From: Acidobacteriota bacterium
GTDB lineage: Bacteria; Acidobacteriota; UBA890
Length of the DNA stretch: 5,541 nucleotides
Direction: 5' to 3'
Assembly: GCA_022563115.1 (NCBI GenBank)
Contig: JADFNY010000275.1
Coordinates: 1 to 5,541, forward strand
The notes under the pieces were generated by a model that saw only the letters and a list, made by a program, of their open reading frames with translations, was not told the DNA's origin and did no database searches. Positions 1 to 5,541 of the stretch are shown here, in pieces. Positions within the stretch are counted from its first letter, which is position 1, and each line of letters begins with the position of its first letter. The position numbers and the translations under genes are program-made.

Positions 1-414
1 CCATTGATAAGTCAGCGGGCCCGATGCGTGTGGGGGCATCACGTTCGGCACTTTCGCAATGATGTTCTTGGCTGTCAGCGTCGATTCCGTGTACTCGTAC
101 GTTCCTGCGTCAGCGATGAAGTTGTCGTACGCAACCAGCCTCTCCTCATCGGTCCGGTCCTGACTAAACGGCGATCGTTCCGAACCCGGAATCAACATGT
201 TGCTGAAATGGTGCTCAGTGAACACATACAGACCTGGCTCGGGGTCCTCGTTGACAGTCGTGCCGGTCGGATCGGTTACCGATGTTTCAGTGATGAGCCA
301 GGCGCCGACAAACGGATTCGCAACAGCCCCCGCGCTTTCCACTGGCTGAGCCGGAGTACATGCGGGGATGCTGATAACCGCGAGTCCCGTGATCAGTAGC
401 GCTCGATAGCTCAT
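1..414 (-). CDS. Lipocalin-like domain lipoprotein, N-terminal part (runs off the left edge)
   Basis: The frame is open for 138 codons from the ATG at 414-412 to the window edge, so the C-terminus is missing. Residues 1-19 form a lipoprotein signal peptide: MSYR, a hydrophobic stretch (ALLITGLAVISIPA), then a lipobox ending in Cys19 (IPAC; Pro at -2 is unusual but tolerated). The mature protein is therefore predicted to be lipid-anchored in the envelope. A Gly-x-Trp (GAW, residues 37-39) opens a beta-rich region with a PGLYVFTEHHFSNMLIPGS stretch (59-77), followed by GTYEYTESTLTAK (104-116) and an NVMP segment. This pattern resembles small secreted lipocalin-like (Lipocalin_5 type) proteins; their ligands are generally unknown. 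The start is supported by GAGGA at 423-427, 8 nt upstream. It lies downstream of the kinase on the same strand after a 240-nt gap, so it may be transcribed separately. GC is about 57% by hand count, somewhat lower than in lines I counted to its right. The gene is near certain, the family assignment moderate. Confidence 0.85.
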   Translation of the reverse strand, partial: MSYRALLITGLAVISIPACTPAQPVESAGAVANPFVGAWLITETSVTDPTGTTVNEDPEPGLYVFTEHHFSNMLIPGSERSPFSQDRTDEERLVAYDNFIADAGTYEYTESTLTAKNIIAKVPNVMPPHASGPLTYQW

Positions 415-654
415 CGTCTGTTTCCTCGGTTCGATCTGTTATCCGCCTAACTACACTAGCACTCGATCACTTTCGTTCTGCCGCCATACTTGATGATCAC
501 CGGCGGCCAAAGCAACGGGGCGATGTGCCGCAAGTCGCTGATCAAGGGAGACGGTTCGTGATCCGCTGCGACCCATCGTGCAGAGCAACGGCGACCTGCC
601 GGGACCGCACCGGACTACCTTGCGACTCAGATAGGGGCGGCCCGGCGCGCCAGC
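415..654. other. Intergenic region between kinase and lipoprotein, with a possible gene remnant
   Basis: This 240-nt gap has no gene with a credible start and ribosome binding site. On the minus strand the frame from 614 to 456 is open for 52 codons and ends with the protein-like sequence LLWPPVIIKYGGRTKVIEC before a TAG at 458-456. It has no ATG or well-placed start and no Shine-Dalgarno sequence, so it may be the tail of a decayed gene or part of a dispersed repeat. A second frame holds a 41-codon ATG ORF (451-576), also without a ribosome binding site. A 6-bp inverted repeat (480-485 with 502-507) flanks TGATGATCA. I see no hairpin followed by a T-run after the kinase stop, and no clear -35/-10 pair for the lipoprotein gene, although a promoter is expected between about 430 and 500. 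Confidence 0.4.
423..427 (-). promoter_or_regulatory. Ribosome binding site of the lipoprotein gene
   Basis: The minus strand reads GAGGA here, 8 nt before the ATG at 414. This is a near-ideal Shine-Dalgarno sequence. It fixes the start of the edge-truncated lipoprotein and places the signal peptide at the N-terminus. Confidence 0.75.
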
Positions 655-3414
655 TCACCGTCCCGCCGGCACCCGCTGCTTCAACTCCTCGAACCAGTTG
701 AGGACGACGTTGATGGTCGGAGAATTCGTTTCGTCATCGCCGGACGTGTCGACCATCAGGAAACGATCGTTGGCGCGGTCGTAGTCATACACGGTACGTG
801 CCCAAAGACCACGTTGGGTGTAAGAGGTGCCGGAGAAAAGCTCGGTCCGACCAGTGACGCGTGGCTCGGGGTCGGGCGAGAGCTGGGCGGAGATCATGCG
901 GGAAGTGAAACCGCTGGCCATCTCCCGATAGAACAACTCGCTGCTGTCGGCGCCCCACATCGGTTCGACGCCACCGTTGTTGGAGATCTGCACGCGCGTC
1001 CCGCAGTCGGGGAAGGGACGCACGTAGACCTCGTCGCGCCCCGACTGCGTCGACACGTAGGCGACCCAACGACCGTCGGGCGAGACCATCGGCGAGCGCT
1101 GGTTGAACTGACCGCTCTGATCGCACGGAGCGAACGGCGTCCTGTCCTCGCCGACGAAAGGCACCACCAGAATCCGCCGCCGCTGTCGACCCTCGATCAT
1201 CTCGTGCAGCACCAGATCTTCGCCGTCGCCGGACCAGGAAATCGGGTAGGTGCCACCATCGGTTTTCAGGATCTCCTCGCGCTCGGAGCCGAAGCTGGCG
1301 TCGCGCGCATAGATGCCACGCAAGCCGGTTTGTGTGTCGCCCTGGTTCCAGTAGAACAGCACCGTCTGTGAGTCCGGTCTCCACAGCGGCCCGGCGCTGG
1401 TGCCCTCGTTGTTCAGCGGCGCGAAGGAGTCATCCTCGATGCCGAGGATCCAGACACCACCGGCCCCGTCAACAGTCACTTCGACCGCAATGCGGCGGCC
1501 GTCCGGCGACAACCGAGCGGCACGGAACGCCCCGCGGCGCTCGGAGACGGGCTCCGCCCTGCCACTGCGATCCACCCACACGAGTTGGAAAGTGTCCGTG
1601 CCGCCACCTCCTCGCGTGTGATAAACGAGCATCCCGGTCTCGGAAAAGTCGAACGAGACGCCGCCGGCACCAGGAAACGATCGATCGGCGGCGAGGTTCT
1701 CGACGACGGGTATCGGCGAGCCGGAAGTCTCGAGGGTATCGAGGTCGAAGGGCACCGCGAACAATGCTCCGGCGTTCGAATACACCAGATGCCCCGTCGG
1801 GACGTACCGTCCATACGTGCCGCCCCGGTGCACGACCTGGCGATCGCCAGTCTCGAGATCCACGACCTCGAGGTTGGCCCCGTCGAAGTCGCCGGTCTCG
1901 ACCGAGTTCGAGGTGAATAGCACCGCCTTTCCGCCGGGCAAAAACTGGGGCCAGCGGTGGCTGCGCTCACCTTCGGCAAGCTCGGTGAGGGGTCGCGGCT
2001 CGCCCTCGACAGCCGACACCAGAAGCAAACCGCTCGTCCCATTCCGTGTGTAGACGATCGTATCGTCGGGACCCCAATCCGCACCTCGGCTCCAGCCCGC
2101 CGGCGTGATCAACTGCGGGGTGCCCCCGGTGATGGACGCTTTTTTCAGCTCGGTCGTGGTGGCGAACCCTACCCACTGGCCATCGGGCGAGAAGAAAGGA
2201 TGGTGCGGCGAACCCAGGAGGGTTTCAGATGACGCGAGCGTCGTCGAGTCCTGTTGGTCGAGAGCGCGAAGGTGCAGCGCGCTCCCCTCCAACGGATCAC
2301 CCTCGACGTAGGCAACGTACAGTCCATCGGGCGATAGCACGACTGCGGAACCGCCCCCACTCATAATCGTGTCGACGGCAGGGTCGAGCTGCAGGCGGAT
2401 GGGGCTTCCGGGCTCCGGTGGGCTCGGGAGCGTAGCCCACCAGGTTGCAGCACCGCCTATGATCAACGCCCCCACTACCGTCGGAACCGCCAGCTTCCAC
2501 GGGACGCCGCGAGCCGTTTCCACAGCGGCGGGGGAACCTAGCATCGCGGACACAGCGTCTGTGCCCCCACTGAGCGCCTCCTCGATCTCGATACGAGCGT
2601 CGGCGATGTCGTGAAGACGGCGATCCGGGTCCTTTCGCAGGCAGCGCTTGACCAGCGCGCCGACCATCGGCGGTGTAGAGCCGGGCAGCGCCCCGAAATT
2701 CGGCTCCGACTCGATAATCGCCGCCAGCGTGTCGGCGACCGTTTCCCGCGCGAAAGCCCGCGACGCGGTAAGCGCCTCATACACCACGCAGCCGAAGGCC
2801 CAGATGTCGACCCGCTTGTCGAGGGGCTGCCCCCGCACCTGCTCCGGGCTCATGTAGGGAGCGGTGCCGAGAATTACGCCCGTCTCGGTGCCAGCGACCG
2901 TCAGGGTGGGCGAGTGTGAGAGGTCGCCCGCCGAAGGCTGGCCCTCGAACGCCTTGGCGAGCCCGAAGTCGAGGACCTTGGCTCTCCCCTGCGGCGTAAT
3001 CAAGATGTTGGCGGGCTTGAGATCCCGGTGAATGATCCCTTCGCCGTGCGCCGCCTCCAACGCTTCGGCGATCTGCTTGCACAAGTCGAGCGCGGCTTCC
3101 GTGGGAAGCGGTCCCTTGGCGAGCCGCTGCTCCAGGGATTCACCCTTGACCAGCTCCAAAACGAGAAAGCGCGTATCTTCGTGCTGCTCCAGGCTGTGGA
3201 TGGTGGCGATGTTGGGATGGTTCAGCGCCGCGAGCAGGTGAGCTTCACGCTCTAGCCTAGCGAGGCGGTCCGGGTCGGCGCTCAGTTCCTCGGGCAGCAC
3301 CTTGATCGCCACCTCGCGCTTCAGCTTCGTATCACGCGCCCGATACACCTCTCCCATGCCGCCCTTACCGAGCGGTTCGAGGATTTCGTAATGACCTAGG
3401 GTCTTGCCGATCAT
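655..3414 (-). CDS. Membrane-anchored Ser/Thr protein kinase with C-terminal TolB/PD40-type beta-propeller
   Basis: The protein has 919 residues. Residues 9 to about 281 form a complete Hanks-type (PknB-like) kinase domain: glycine loop GKGGMGEV (16-23), ATP-binding Lys38, helix-C Glu57, catalytic loop HRDLKPAN (129-136), DFG (149-151), a Thr-rich activation segment (T170, T172, T176, T178, T184) and PYMSPEQ (186-192). All catalytic residues are present, and the Arg before Asp131 marks it as an RD kinase, usually activated by activation-loop phosphorylation. One membrane helix spans about 305-329. Residues about 340-900 are extracytoplasmic, with repeated PD40/WD40-like turns (SPDG at 361, 409, 636, 778; variants at 448, 492, 679, 728, 821) forming one or two propellers. 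The last residues, NVVLNWFEELKQRVPAGR, match the usual end of this family. The likely role is sensing something in the periplasm and phosphorylating cytoplasmic Ser/Thr targets; the signal and substrates are unknown. The start is firm: an in-frame TAG lies 12 nt upstream and MIGKTLGHYEI is the normal family N-terminus. Confidence 0.96.
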   Translation of the reverse strand: MIGKTLGHYEILEPLGKGGMGEVYRARDTKLKREVAIKVLPEELSADPDRLARLEREAHLLAALNHPNIATIHSLEQHEDTRFLVLELVKGESLEQRLAKGPLPTEAALDLCKQIAEALEAAHGEGIIHRDLKPANILITPQGRAKVLDFGLAKAFEGQPSAGDLSHSPTLTVAGTETGVILGTAPYMSPEQVRGQPLDKRVDIWAFGCVVYEALTASRAFARETVADTLAAIIESEPNFGALPGSTPPMVGALVKRCLRKDPDRRLHDIADARIEIEEALSGGTDAVSAMLGSPAAVETARGVPWKLAVPTVVGALIIGGAATWWATLPSPPEPGSPIRLQLDPAVDTIMSGGGSAVVLSPDGLYVAYVEGDPLEGSALHLRALDQQDSTTLASSETLLGSPHHPFFSPDGQWVGFATTTELKKASITGGTPQLITPAGWSRGADWGPDDTIVYTRNGTSGLLLVSAVEGEPRPLTELAEGERSHRWPQFLPGGKAVLFTSNSVETGDFDGANLEVVDLETGDRQVVHRGGTYGRYVPTGHLVYSNAGALFAVPFDLDTLETSGSPIPVVENLAADRSFPGAGGVSFDFSETGMLVYHTRGGGGTDTFQLVWVDRSGRAEPVSERRGAFRAARLSPDGRRIAVEVTVDGAGGVWILGIEDDSFAPLNNEGTSAGPLWRPDSQTVLFYWNQGDTQTGLRGIYARDASFGSEREEILKTDGGTYPISWSGDGEDLVLHEMIEGRQRRRILVVPFVGEDRTPFAPCDQSGQFNQRSPMVSPDGRWVAYVSTQSGRDEVYVRPFPDCGTRVQISNNGGVEPMWGADSSELFYREMASGFTSRMISAQLSPDPEPRVTGRTELFSGTSYTQRGLWARTVYDYDRANDRFLMVDTSGDDETNSPTINVVLNWFEELKQRVPAGR

Positions 3415-3463
3415 GGGAAGGGGCTACCTTTCATCGGGGAAGGGCAGCGCCAGGGTAGCCCCT
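3415..3463 (-). promoter_or_regulatory. Kinase leader: inverted repeat overlapping the ribosome binding site
   Basis: The minus strand has a perfect 10-bp inverted repeat, AGGGGCTACC (3463-3454) and GGTAGCCCCT (3428-3419), separated by 25 nt. The right arm starts inside the only Shine-Dalgarno candidate, AAAGG (3431-3427), which sits a long 12 nt before the kinase ATG. In mRNA the hairpin would lie between the ribosome binding site and the start codon and could lower translation. The left arm lies inside a 19-codon ORF (3490-3431, MAPLITSLHRGYPGAALPR) that ends just before the right arm, so its translation could open the hairpin. The repeat is seen directly; a regulatory role is inference. 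There is no U-run, so it is not an intrinsic terminator. Confidence 0.35.
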
Positions 3464-3526
3464 GTGGAGGGACGTGATCAACGGGGCCATTGTGATGCGT
3501 CGTGCTCTATGTGTTTCCCTCCCAAC

Positions 3527-4129
3527 TCAGGCCGGCGCGCCCTCGCGCCGCAGTCCTGCCGCCAAGTCACGCGCGGCCGTGTCGTTCAACTCGCCGTGGT
3601 AGCCCACCGTTCGGCACTGCGCGGCGAGAAGCCCCGCCAGCCTCGACTCGTCTCCCGGAGGGGCCGGCAGGTCCGGTATCGGCTGCTCGATCCCGTAGCG
3701 GGCCACGAGGCTAGTGATTGGGCCGATCGCCGCCCGCGCCTCCTCGCGAGCCGACGCCAATTCCCGTCCTAGCGCCTCGGCAGCTTCCAGCGTCTCAAGA
3801 AACTGCGGCCAGGTGCACGCGAACCGATCACCGGCCTCCTGCGCCTGCTCGACTAGCGTCCGTGCTTCCTCTCCGGCTTGCCGCCGCTGCTCCGGGGCAG
3901 GTAGCCGCGCCTCCAAGGCGTCGACCCGATCTGCGATGAGCTGTTGGCGTGCCTCGATGCTGGCCAAGGTACGACGGCACTCCGCAACCTCATGCTCGGA
4001 GAAGTCCTGCGCGTCCTTGCCGAGCGCGGCCTGGCGTGCGGCGCTGGCCTCGGCCTGTGCCTGTTCCAGATCGGCGCTCTCCTTTCGAAGCCGGTCGACC
4101 TCCGCCTGGATCTGCCGGTAGGAGGTCAT
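3527..4129 (-). CDS. Hypothetical Ala/Glu-rich coiled-coil protein of the phage-like operon
   Basis: I do not recognise a family for this 200-residue protein. It is rich in Ala, Glu, Arg and Gln, with heptad-like helical segments at about 5-33, 46-100 and 112-133, predicted as coiled coil. A proline-rich linker (about 147-160, EQPIPDLPAPPGD) leads to a short helical C-terminal region. There is no signal peptide or membrane segment, so it is probably cytoplasmic or a virion/scaffold-type structural protein. Cysteines occur at 51, 105 and 172, with no zinc spacing. The start ATG overlaps the stop of the preceding gene as ATGA (4126-4129), with GAGGTG (4134-4139) a few bases upstream, so translational coupling is likely. 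It is the last gene of the tight cluster before the 112-nt gap ahead of the kinase. It is clearly a coding gene, with function unknown. Confidence 0.8.
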   Translation of the reverse strand: MTSYRQIQAEVDRLRKESADLEQAQAEASAARQAALGKDAQDFSEHEVAECRRTLASIEARQQLIADRVDALEARLPAPEQRRQAGEEARTLVEQAQEAGDRFACTWPQFLETLEAAEALGRELASAREEARAAIGPITSLVARYGIEQPIPDLPAPPGDESRLAGLLAAQCRTVGYHGELNDTAARDLAAGLRREGAPA

Positions 4130-4485
4130 CGCGCACCTCGACGGGCCTGGCGTATTTTCTTGATAGTCGCCGCCAGGCTCGGCGGCGGCGGTGCGAACTC
4201 GGTTCGCCTCGGAGCCGGCTTCGAGCTGGCTGATGGTGCCGCCGCGACGACGATCCCCGGCCTTGTCTCGGCGCGCCGCTCGCGAATCTTGGTGGCGAGA
4301 TCCGGGGGCGGCGGTATCTGGCTGTCAGCGGTCGTGACCGCTGGCTTGGGCGTCGCGGTCTTGAGGCTGGCGGTGCGCGTCTTGGACGCCGCCGCACGGA
4401 TCGGCGCGCCGCATTTACCGCAGTACCGGCTTGTTCCGATGTTCACGACGAACCTGACGTGTTCGTCCCTGATGTTTTCGAGCAT
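4126..4485 (-). CDS. Small CxxC protein with duplicated proline-rich motif
   Basis: The protein has 119 residues and I do not recognise a family. The N-terminus (1-30) has a short beta-like stretch (HVRFVVNIGTS) and then YCGKCGAP, a CxxC pair at Cys22/Cys25. This resembles half of a zinc ribbon, and no second Cys/His pair follows. The rest is low-complexity, Ala/Pro/Lys/Thr-rich and probably disordered. It contains the same motif twice, 41 residues apart: PPPPDLATKIRERR (58-71) and PPPPSLAATIKKIR (99-112). The C-terminus is basic (RQARRGAR), which would suit nucleic-acid or protein binding. The start at 4485 is well supported by AGGAG (4493-4497) with 7-nt spacing, although it creates a 71-nt overlap with the preceding gene. 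Its TGA overlaps the next ATG (ATGA). Function is unknown; the context is a phage-like operon. Confidence 0.78.
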   Translation of the reverse strand: MLENIRDEHVRFVVNIGTSRYCGKCGAPIRAAASKTRTASLKTATPKPAVTTADSQIPPPPDLATKIRERRAETRPGIVVAAAPSASSKPAPRRTEFAPPPPSLAATIKKIRQARRGAR

Positions 4486-4954
4486 GGCTCAGCTCCTGTG
4501 TTGGTGACGGTGGTGAATAGATCATCGGGCTGAACGGTCTTGCCCCGCGGGATGCCAGTTCGAGCCGCTGACGCATCCAGGCCCGCGTGCGCCCGTATTG
4601 CTCGTCGACCTCCTCCGGTGAGAGATCCCCTCGCTGGAATCGGTCGAGCAGATCGGGCTCCTCGCCGAGCATTTCCGCGACGTGGTGCCGGGTGATTCGG
4701 AGGTGGTAGGCCCAAACCTCCCGGTCTTGATGGCGCTGGGCGTCTTGCTTATCGACGTCGTCGACGTTCTGGCCTTGCGCTTGCTCGTTGGCAAGCAGGA
4801 CTAATAGGTCGTCGCGATACCGCCGCAAGGCTTCTTGCTCGATCGGCTCCAATTCGCTCCACGGCTCGACGCGGAGTTTGCCGCCGTCGACCGTGACCTC
4901 GATGCCGTTGGCGCGCAACTCGCGCACAAATCCGGCCAACTCGGCGGGGGTCAT
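4415..4954 (-). CDS. Hypothetical protein with TubC-like N-terminal domain
   Basis: The protein has 179 residues from the ATG at 4954. Residues about 2-56 (helix, then IEVTVDGGKLRVEP, then a helix ending DDLLVLLAN) have the alpha-beta-beta-alpha look of TubC-type docking domains. Copies of this domain occur in phage and plasmid proteins as well as in NRPS/PKS enzymes. A polar linker (57-78) is followed by a helical region (79-135, with a charged Glu/Asp/Arg pattern) of unknown function. The last 23 residues are very basic and lie in the overlap with the next gene. The frame is open to 5068, but ATG 4954 is preferred: it overlaps the upstream stop as ATGA (4951-4954) and has AGGA (4962-4965) 7 nt upstream. 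No membrane or signal segment is seen. It could be an adaptor in a phage replication or packaging module, but the domain call rests on pattern only. Confidence 0.75.
   Translation of the reverse strand: MTPAELAGFVRELRANGIEVTVDGGKLRVEPWSELEPIEQEALRRYRDDLLVLLANEQAQGQNVDDVDKQDAQRHQDREVWAYHLRITRHHVAEMLGEEPDLLDRFQRGDLSPEEVDEQYGRTRAWMRQRLELASRGARPFSPMIYSPPSPTQELSHARKHQGRTRQVRREHRNKPVLR
4493..4497 (-). promoter_or_regulatory. Ribosome binding site deciding the start at 4485
   Basis: The minus strand reads AGGAG, 7 nt before ATG 4485. This strong site lies inside the coding sequence of the preceding gene and supports the long 71-nt gene overlap over a later start. Confidence 0.7.
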
Positions 4955-5505
4955 AGCAGCATCCTGTCCGCCGGCGGGTTGTCCTCCTCGGCGTCGGCGT
5001 CGCGGCGGCTGGCTCTCGAACGGCCGTTGTCGGGGAGCAGCACGATCGGCTGTTCCGGCCGCGGCCACAGCTCGCCTGGTGCCAGTAGCCGAACCATCCC
5101 GTCAGCGCTGGCGAACGGCTTCTCGCCGGCGTCCCGACGGGCGACGGCAGCGCCGTGTAGAGCGATGAGCTGCTGCGCTTCGTCAGCGCTGCACCACGCC
5201 GGCCAATCGTCACTGGGATCTCGACGGCGGTCCTCGATCTCGATGGTTTTCGGCGGGCCGTAGCCGGCTCGGTCGAGCAAATCTTTGGCGGCGCGCACCG
5301 CGGGGTTCAGATCGTTGCTGGCGATGGCTCGCTCCATCGCGTCGAGAGCAGGATGCACGAGCGCGCGGATGCGCTCGCCGGCCGCCGCACGCACCTGCGG
5401 CGCTGATGCGCCGTGCGCTGGACAGACGGTGCTACCGACGATCGCCCATCGCCGACACTGCCTCGTGCCGTCGGAGATCTTGGCCTTACAACGCTGTGAT
5501 TTCAT
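4951..5505 (-). CDS. Phage-associated zinc-motif protein (near-terminase type)
   Basis: The protein has 184 residues. The N-terminus holds a CX10CX10CX2H motif (Cys6, Cys17, Cys28, His31) within a CKAKISDGTRQCRRWAIVGS / CPAHGASAPQVRAAA context. Proteins starting this way (C-K-A, D-G/C-x-R-W-A, C-x-x-H-G, A-P-Q-V) are common in phages and prophages, usually next to terminase genes, and some are annotated as small terminase subunits. A helical segment follows (41-80, ending AVRAAKDLLDRAGYGPP), which also resembles terminase-adjacent proteins. The C-terminal half (about 95-184) is polar and Pro/Asp/Arg-rich with no recognised domain. The start is the only one possible: an in-frame TGA lies 24 nt upstream with no other start codon between. 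It shares ATGA with the next gene (4951-4954) and possibly with the previous one (5502-5505). A Shine-Dalgarno sequence is weak (GGAG is too far), consistent with coupling. It is probably a DNA-packaging or DNA-binding phage protein. Confidence 0.78.
   Translation of the reverse strand: MKSQRCKAKISDGTRQCRRWAIVGSTVCPAHGASAPQVRAAAGERIRALVHPALDAMERAIASNDLNPAVRAAKDLLDRAGYGPPKTIEIEDRRRDPSDDWPAWCSADEAQQLIALHGAAVARRDAGEKPFASADGMVRLLAPGELWPRPEQPIVLLPDNGRSRASRRDADAEEDNPPADRMLL
4962..4965 (-). promoter_or_regulatory. Ribosome binding site deciding the start at 4954
   Basis: The minus strand reads AGGA, 7 nt before ATG 4954, inside the end of the preceding gene. With the ATGA overlap it favours this start over the upstream in-frame ATG at 5068, which would add 38 Arg/Pro/Gly-rich residues that look like out-of-frame reading of the neighbouring gene. 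Confidence 0.6.
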
Positions 5506-5541
5506 CGACTTCGATGGGTCTCCGTTTCATGGGTCTTGGAC
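5502..5541 (-). CDS. C-terminal tail of an upstream gene (cut by the right edge)
   Basis: The frame ending in TGA at 5504-5502 is open to the window edge and encodes the tail ...SKTHETETHRSR. Its stop overlaps the next ATG as ATGA, the same junction used twice further down the cluster, which is why I prefer this frame. Two other frames also end nearby, one at TGA 5529-5527 and one at TAA 5488-5486 (tail ...VDEITAL), so the choice is not certain. Nothing can be said about function. Confidence 0.35.
   Translation of the reverse strand, partial: SKTHETETHRSR

Noticed and set aside
4..399. Plus-strand ORF of 131 codons
   Set aside because: It is antisense to the lipoprotein gene, whose minus-strand frame has a signal peptide, lipobox, good ribosome binding site and lipocalin-like pattern. 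The plus-strand product shows no recognisable features.
444..450. GCCTAAC/GTTAGGC, resembling an integron attC end just upstream of the lipoprotein gene
   Set aside because: No matching GTTRRRY/RYYYAAC partner and no internal attC arms occur in the neighbouring 150 bases, so a cassette site is not supported.
814..1371. Long plus-strand and out-of-frame ORFs across the kinase gene (for example 814-1371, 1332-1916, 1476-2084)
   Set aside because: They are shadows of a GC-rich coding frame, with Arg/Ala/Pro-rich or low-information translations inside a clearly real kinase gene.
3460..3481. TTGATC plus CTACCC with 17-nt spacing as a kinase promoter
   Set aside because: The -10 element matches the consensus poorly and the promoter rules of this lineage are unknown, so I do not call it.
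3466..3522. Inverted repeat GGAGGGA/TCCCTCC (3466-3472 and 3516-3522) as a terminator of the small-gene operon
   Set aside because: The arms are 7 bp with a 43-nt loop and no T-run follows on the minus strand, so it is not a plausible intrinsic terminator.
4470..4500. Programmed frameshift joining the 179-aa and 119-aa proteins
   Set aside because: There is no X-XXY-YYZ slippery heptamer in the right frame (only a CGA AAA CAT run), and the second gene has its own strong ribosome binding site.
3944..4507. Plus-strand 187-codon ORF over the small-gene operon
   Set aside because: It overlaps three minus-strand genes that have ribosome binding sites and ATGA junctions. Its sequence is Gly/Ala/Leu/Arg-rich, as expected from antisense reading of Ala/Pro-rich genes.
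5484..5530. Short ORF starting at 5530 (MKRRPIEVDEITAL)
   Set aside because: It has only 14 codons, overlaps the 184-aa gene, and shows no ribosome binding site in the few visible upstream bases. It may instead be the tail of an edge-cut gene.

Overview
The window is GC-rich and almost entirely coding on the minus strand. It suggests a bacterium from the Acidobacteriota/Gemmatimonadota or a related, probably uncultured, lineage. The grounds are a 919-residue membrane Ser/Thr kinase of the kinase + TolB/PD40 beta-propeller type, whose ending (NVVLNWFEELK...) is typical of those phyla, and a lipocalin-like lipoprotein of a kind I associate with the same groups. This is pattern recognition, not a search result.

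Layout, read in the direction of transcription (high to low coordinates). (1) 5541-3527 is a tight run of small genes: the tail of a gene cut by the right edge, then a 184-aa protein with a Cys/Cys/Cys/His zinc-type motif like those encoded near phage terminase genes, a 179-aa protein with a TubC-like N-terminal domain, a 119-aa CxxC protein with a duplicated proline-rich motif, and a 200-aa coiled-coil protein. Neighbours overlap by ATGA (5502-5505, 4951-4954, 4126-4129) or by 71 nt (4415-4485), and three of the four complete genes have a good ribosome binding site. It looks like one translationally coupled operon of phage or mobile-element origin. (2) 3526-3415 is a 112-nt gap holding a hairpin whose right arm touches the weak kinase ribosome binding site, and a 19-codon upstream ORF. 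(3) 3414-655 is the kinase: cytoplasmic catalytic domain, one membrane segment, large extracytoplasmic propeller. (4) 654-415 is a 240-nt gap with no confident gene, but with a 52-codon open segment that lacks a normal start and may be a gene remnant. (5) 414-1 is the N-terminal part of a lipoprotein with a lipocalin-like domain, running off the left edge.

The kinase and the lipoprotein look like host envelope and signalling genes. The right-hand operon looks like part of a prophage or phage-derived island. No tRNA, integrase, insertion sequence, CRISPR array or clear attachment site is visible, so an island boundary near 3415-3526 is only a hypothesis. I found no convincing new system. The least explained material is the four-gene operon, the kinase leader hairpin and the start-less open segment at 456-614.
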